DNA of 52,861 nt from Bigelowiella natans CCMP2755 (taxonomy: Eukaryota; Cercozoa; Chlorarachniophyceae): NCBI GenBank assembly GCA_000320545.1, contig ADNK01003200.1, forward strand, positions 1 through 52,861, in the 5' to 3' direction. The position numbers and the translations under genes are program-made. Positions 48,744 to 52,861 of the stretch are shown here, piece after piece (within the stretch, counting starts at the first letter, position 1; each line of letters opens with the position of its first letter). Below the pieces are notes generated by a model. It searched no databases. It had not been told where the DNA came from and worked only from the letters and a program-made list of their open reading frames with translations.

Positions 48744-48895
48744 AAGGGAAAGCTGGGAGGGGATGGTTTGTGGACGAATCGTCAGCATCATCAACAAAAT
48801 GGCAATTGTTAGACCGTTACTGCTCCCGATAACACTACATAGAACTTGGTGCCGGTAGAGCCTTGGTGATAAACGATCTCGTCCTCGAGAAAGGA
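46503..48895 (-). CDS. Cyclic-nucleotide-binding-domain protein (partial model)
   Basis: cNMP-binding (CAP/PKA-regulatory type) domains sense cAMP or cGMP. Three phase-consistent minus-strand exons build most of one domain: 48821-48895 (FLEDEIVYHQGSTGTKFYVV, then LSGA), 48433-48570 (SYFGEIGLVLDGYNRPATTR, the phosphate-binding cassette with Gly-Glu and Arg-Pro-Ala-Thr), and 48292-48359 (MAFQRFFLAKPELWAISELK, C-terminal helix). The probable last exon is 46503-46698, encoding the tail SFKTSREFRQLLAFVERCGM and ending in a Lys-rich stretch with stop at 46503. A further candidate exon at 47469-47533 (AEPVALCRVYEGIIEYH) is in the same direction, but I could not link its phases. No kinase or channel domain was identified, so the gene may encode a regulatory subunit or a stand-alone sensor. 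The 5' part between 48900 and about 49750 is unresolved. Confidence 0.62.
47706..47868. repeat. Poly-G tract and (TA)n array
   Basis: A run of about 17 G at 47706-47722 and TA at 47840-47868, both within the presumed 3' introns of the cNMP-domain gene. Confidence 0.9.
48711..48740. repeat. (GA)n array in the cNMP-gene intron
   Basis: About 15 GA units (CT in transcript sense) in the intron 48571-48820. Confidence 0.95.
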
Positions 48896-49960
48896 CTGGG
48901 TAAAAAACACACAAATAATCTTCCAGTTGGTCGCATCGAGTTGGCCACTGCGATTATACAATACACAATAATGATGAAAGAAAAGATAGATATTATAAGA
49001 GGCATAGCAAAGATTATGGCATTATGTCAGCAGACTTTTTGTCGAAGAAAATCTTATGGAACAAAAAAACAATAAAAGCATCATACAACGATTATCTCAA
49101 AACAACAGGATTCAAAAAAAAATAAATACATATAATGATGTAAATAGGAACATGGGGCTTGTTAGCGGTTGGGATTTTTGCCACAAGAAGCAACATCGAG
49201 CGTGCGTACGGCTTCGACAACGAGGCGATGGCGACAGGAAATCAGTAACATCAAAACTCCCGTTGTTCACACGTTCACTTTTGCTACCTCCAGAATATTG
49301 ATCAGTCTTGATGATTAGCTGTACTTTTCCATTTGTATGTGTACGATGCTAATTGAAGATTCCGAAACCAAATTATCGGGGTGCTATTCATCATTGCCTG
49401 GGTCGTGTCAACGGCATCTTTTCTCTTCTTTCCATTACGATTGAGCGGCCTATTACGAGTTTCGCCGAACGTGGAAAAGCTCGGTCTCGACGTCGCTGTA
49501 CATGGTAGGCGATTGGGCATGTGCGAAATTTAAATATCTCATATTTTGCGGTAATGAGGAATTTTTGCATCGCCAATTATTAAGGGAGAAGACTGAACTA
49601 TAATTCAAAAAAAAAGCATCTGAGAAATAATCGATTGTCTCTGTCATCGTGCAATGCAAACTCCCGATTTGATCATGTGTTGCCAGTTGCCACACGTTCT
49701 CTCATCGTGAGACCATTATATGCTTATATAATTTTCCAGGAGTACCATGGCGAAACAAAGTTGAGATAGTTGATTTGAAGAGAGAAGAGGCTCGAAAAGA
49801 GAGCATATGTGATAATGATCAGAGTGGCCCATACCCTCCTGCAATTATTGCCGGTTGTTAGTCAATATGAACATGTCCCTAAGCCTCACAAAAAATCAAT
49901 TAATTCTCTTTCTTCGTCAGTCAACTTCCTCCTCAGCAAAAATTTGATGGAATCTAGTCA
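48896..49960. other. Unresolved region upstream of the cNMP exons
   Basis: It should contain the 5' exons and promoter of the cNMP-domain gene, but I could not identify them. Minus-strand frames at 49302-49700 (for example from 49576, MQKFLITAKYEIFKF) are possible exons without a recognisable domain. No other feature is seen. Confidence 0.4.
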
Positions 49961-49965
49961 CTCCG

Positions 49966-50760
49966 TCATGCAACATGCATCCCCATGTGCCAATATGCTA
50001 ATGGGCACGTGCTAGCATGGCAACTGCATGCTACATTAAATGCATGTTTTGGCAGTTGTGCACTGAGTCTTTTCTTCTTAGTTTGACGGGTGCATCGGCG
50101 TCGCAATCTAGCAATGTGCACGCACATGCTAGCATGCGCACATGTGCATGCATTGATCCCACCATTCATCTGGTTGCACATGAAAAGCAGTTGTTCAGAT
50201 CACACTTGTTCACTTGGACACAAATCCAAGGACCTCATGGAAAATCGCATTTTTTTACATTTTGACATACGGCCTTGTGCGTTGTGTTGCTGATGGTCCT
50301 GCCACAACACGTCGTGTGTTTCTGCAGCTCTGTGGAAGCAAGAAATGGCAAAATTCGTGGTGTGAAGAAGTCCGAGCCATCGGTGTCTAGCACGTTCGAG
50401 AAGAAGGAATGTCCTCTTCATCTGGTGAGGAACCTGGATGGGGAGATTGTTAGGCACACCTTCAGAACAATGCAATGAAACCTTTTGAACCAAATTCACT
50501 TCACGAAACTTCAGCGTGTTGGTGACCTGCGTGCCTCATTTCAGCATTGCACATGCCAGCGTGCTGCATCACCAGCACAACTCAAGTTCGTTGTCGTTCA
50601 GTTTGGTTGCGGCAGAGAAATTGTTCTTCGCCTCTGCACATGATAGACACAGTGATGCACATGCACAATGTGCATGTGCAACATGCACATTGCATTGCGT
50701 GTCTGTGATGCACTAGTGCATTCGCATTCACACCAACCAGGCACATTGAACATTGAACAT
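49966..50760. other. CATG/TGCA-rich island left of the retroelement
   Basis: Rich in alternating purine-pyrimidine words (CATG, GCATGC, TGCA, CACATG). It contains a near-perfect palindrome at 50657-50679. No gene is called; the overlapping short frames are composition by-products. Part of it may belong to the retroelement LTR, whose left edge I could not place. Confidence 0.6.
50657..50679. repeat. 11-bp perfect inverted repeat with one-base centre
   Basis: GCACATGCACA, then A, then TGTGCATGTGC. The tract is entirely alternating purine-pyrimidine apart from the centre. Confidence 0.95.
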
Positions 50761-50872
50761 TGAACTGAGCACTGGTGCAAAACCACGTGCGCAAGAACCA
50801 CACGGGAGACCGGCGTTTGCACGCAGCAGCGCCTGCATGTAGCGCGTACCACTACGCGGGCACAAGTCACGT

Positions 50873-51021
50873 GCGACAACAAAGGGGTTGTCGCGGATAT
50901 AGAATATAGATAACGTAGATATTAATACAGCATAGGCACGTGGGTTCCGGCGGGACTCATGGCAGCACACCGGAAGTGTGCTGCCCCACGTGCGGCGGCA
51001 TTCGCGAAAGCTTCGCGAATG
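50873..51021 (+). promoter_or_regulatory. Cluster of four perfect inverted repeats upstream of gag
   Basis: Four perfect stems occur in 149 bases: 50873-50880 with 50887-50894 (8 bp); 50936-50944 with 50985-50993 (9 bp), enclosing 50961-50969 with 50977-50985 (9 bp, loop of 7; the two share base 50985); and 50999-51008 with 51012-51021 (10 bp, loop of 3). Position is 180 to 330 bases before the gag start. AATAAA-type words follow at 51041-51070. This could be the LTR end or 5' leader of the retroelement RNA, for example packaging, dimerisation or translation control; the role is inference. Confidence 0.7.
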
Positions 51022-51202
51022 ATTACGCAGTGCACGATTTAATAAAAATATAATCTTTAATAAAAATAAACACAACTCTTCAAAAGGAAGCAAACGTGCC
51101 TTTCCCCCCCCCTGCCTACTTGTGCACGTAGCGCCTCGGCCTGTGAACACCTTACGCGCAACAACCTTTGGCTTCCACACACGGGAAACGATTTGACTAA
51201 CA

Positions 51203-52834
51203 ATGTCACAGCAGCTAGAAGAACAGCAGGACTTTGGCTCGCAGGCCGTGCAAGGGCACGAGCAGAAACAGGAAAGGAAGGGCGATACGGACGCTAAGGA
51301 AGGAGGAGGAACACCTCCACAGGCACCGCCGGGACCAGCACCCGGGATTAAGAAAGCAGATGCAGCAGCAGAGGCACTGGAGAACTTCTACGAGGCGGAC
51401 GACGAGGACGTGGCCGCCGAAAGCAAGAAGGTCGTAATGGCATTACGAGCCTTGCGACCCAGGGCGAGCAACTACGCCAAACTGAAAGTATCGATAGAAT
51501 ACAAGTATCAGACACATGATGTTTGGGCAGCTATCATGCAGGACATCATGGATTACGAAGCAGACTTACCTCCAGAGTGGGCAGCTTTGTTTAGGAACGA
51601 CGGGGGTCTGGGCGCCTCGCGGGGGACGACCCAGAGCACCGTCAAGCAGCAGCAGCCGGTACAGCGGAACACCCAGTTCATGTCTGTTAAAACAGCACCG
51701 GTTATGATAACGAAATACAACGGGAAAAGAGGTGAGGCAAGGAGGTGGTGGAAGAACGCTAGGAGTATACTCTGCGACTTTACCCCTAACCCCACCGAAA
51801 ACGACAAGCTCAAATGGCTAGCTATAATAAAGCAAGCCATGGACCTTTACGAGACAGGCAGGACCCGGATCAGGCAGCTAGAGAAAATACACACTACAGT
51901 TAGTGGGCTACGAGACGTTGAGGCGATAATGAAGGCTTTTGTAAATGAACAGGATGCTAACTCCCTACCCCAGGCTATTAGAAAATACAGAGCAATGATG
52001 CAGCATGAGAGAGAACCTGTTAGAGACTTTGCCACGCGCTTCCAGGATATGATCGACGAACTACATGATTTTAATTACAACACAGGTGATGATCAGGCAA
52101 GGTTTGAAGAGTTCAAGTTAAAGATAAAGGAATCCACTTACGTTACGGAGAAAGGCTACACCACGATGGAGGCAGCAGTGCAGGCTATATCCCTACGCGA
52201 GCAGGAGCAGGACCGCAAGTTTACCAGCCCTAAGGTACCTGGCATAGGAAACATTAACGCTATTAAGCCGCAGCGAGACTGGTACAAGGACAGGGAAGGT
52301 AACCGACGTTGCGGATACTGCTCACGTAAAGGGAAACACACCGCTAAAGACTGCAGAGACAGGAAAGAAGGACGACCCAGGATGACGATCAGGCAGCTCA
52401 ACGAACACTACGAGAAGTTAAAGAGAAAGAAAGGCAGAGGACAAGGATATAACAACAGCAAATGGCAAGGCAGCAACAACGGGAAGAACAATAAATATAA
52501 GAACAAAAAGCAGAACAGTATCAATGCTATACAGCAGCAGATAAACGGAATATTAGATCACCTTAAGCAGGCGCCGACGAAGACAGCAGTACCAGCAACG
52601 CAGGACCAAGACAAGCCCATGACCCTAGACGACATAAAGAACTTAGGAGTATGCAACATTAATGACGAAGACGCTAACAGGACTATCAAAGTTGCTATGA
52701 CCAAGGTTAAAGTTAAAGACAGCTACGGAGACTACAAGAAACTACCTGCCCTTTGGGATAGTGGCAGCATGCCGAAGTCCTTCATAAGCCTAAGCACAGT
52801 AAGAAGGTTAGGACTATTGGGATCAAGTGACTAA
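51203..52834 (+). mobile_element. LTR-retrotransposon gag polyprotein with start of aspartic protease
   Basis: A single uninterrupted 543-codon frame, unlike the intron-split neighbours. Order: acidic N-terminus; Gag-type helical region (ARRWWKNARSIL, then PVRDFATRFQDMIDELHDF near residue 280); a zinc knuckle at residues 370-384 with spacing C-x2-C-x5-H-x4-C (CGYCSRKGKHTAKDC), one residue longer than the usual C-x2-C-x4-H-x4-C; a basic Asn/Lys-rich stretch; and the retropepsin active-site motif LWDSGSMPKSFIS with Asp at 519. The frame stops at 52832-52834 soon after the protease motif, while the +1 frame is open from about 52809 to the window end (VTKKERKYAQA), so pol probably continues in +1. 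Reverse transcriptase and integrase lie beyond the window, so Ty3-like against Copia-like type cannot be decided. Confidence 0.85.
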
Positions 52835-52861
52835 GAAAGAACGTAAATATGCTCAAGCAGA

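Noticed and set aside
50941-50958. TGG-starting stretch considered as a tRNA primer-binding site
   Set aside because: It forms part of a perfect inverted repeat, and I could not match it convincingly to a tRNA 3' end without a search.
50728-51180. 150-codon minus-strand frame upstream of gag
   Set aside because: It runs through the inverted-repeat cluster and AATAAA-rich leader of the plus-strand retroelement, without any recognisable domain.
1-52861. CRISPR arrays, bacterial operons, riboswitches
   Set aside because: The window is eukaryotic. The repeats found are tandem microsatellites or local duplications without regular unique spacers.
1-52861. tRNA and rRNA genes
   Set aside because: I saw no cloverleaf or rRNA-like segment. 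A tRNAscan-SE and Rfam search would be needed to exclude them.

Overview
This is the left end of an intron-rich eukaryotic nuclear chromosome. It opens with about 22 copies of CCCTAA (C-rich strand at the 5' end, so a TTAGGG telomere) and a short subtelomere of degenerate CCCTGA-type units. It then carries ordinary spliced genes with GT-AG introns. The gene content (exocyst Sec15, a WNK kinase, a 7TM-RGS protein, a centrin-like protein) and dense introns full of simple repeats point to a free-living protist with a centriole. A CobW/COG0523 GTPase with a signal-peptide-like plus transit-like N-terminus would fit a secondary-plastid alga, for example a chlorarachniophyte-type organism. The species cannot be fixed from the sequence alone.

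Layout, left to right: telomere and subtelomere (1-1182); SEC15 on the minus strand (8642 to 1183, 19 exons); an unrecognised minus-strand reading (9419 to 8825); an MSS51_C-type protein on plus (9435-11049, 6 exons); an enolase-superfamily (mandelate racemase / muconate lactonizing type) gene on minus (about 18777 to 12853, many tiny exons); an SR-rich protein with three CCCH zinc fingers on plus (19975-21423); a 7TM-RGS protein on plus (about 23390-28021); a centrin-like EF-hand gene on minus (about 31369 to 30347); a WNK kinase on plus (32855-40057, 21 exons); the CobW/COG0523 metallochaperone GTPase on plus (41542-45750, 15 exons); a cyclic-nucleotide-binding-domain gene on minus (exons found 48895 to 48292, probable last exon 46698 to 46503); and the 5' part of an LTR-type retroelement, gag plus the start of protease, on plus (51203 to the window end). 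I built the exon models by hand by joining splice sites whose phases agree and whose joined proteins follow the known family. SEC15, the MSS51-like gene, CCCH and CobW models close without a frame break. WNK closes except for one single-base frame break.

The strongest unexplained structure is a set of intergenic islands very rich in the palindromic words CTAG, CATG, TGCA, GCTAGC and GCATGC (about 11.34-11.95, 21.7-22.9, 28.15-30.15, 40.3-41.3 and 49.97-50.75 kb, with weaker stretches near 0.75-1.1 and 46.0-46.5 kb). Among the gaps with both flanks identified, each one bordered by a gene 3' end carries an island or weak stretch, while the divergent head-to-head gaps (8.6-9.4, 18.8-19.97, 31.4-32.85 kb) do not. 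This suggests a 3'-end, termination or chromatin-boundary element rather than a promoter element. A second pattern is that simple-sequence arrays (TA, GT, CT, TAC) sit mostly inside introns, often one per intron and close to splice sites.

The genes do not form an operon or pathway. They are housekeeping and signalling functions: exocytosis, kinase and ion homeostasis, G-protein regulation, cytoskeleton, RNA binding, metal delivery and a sugar-acid-type enolase.
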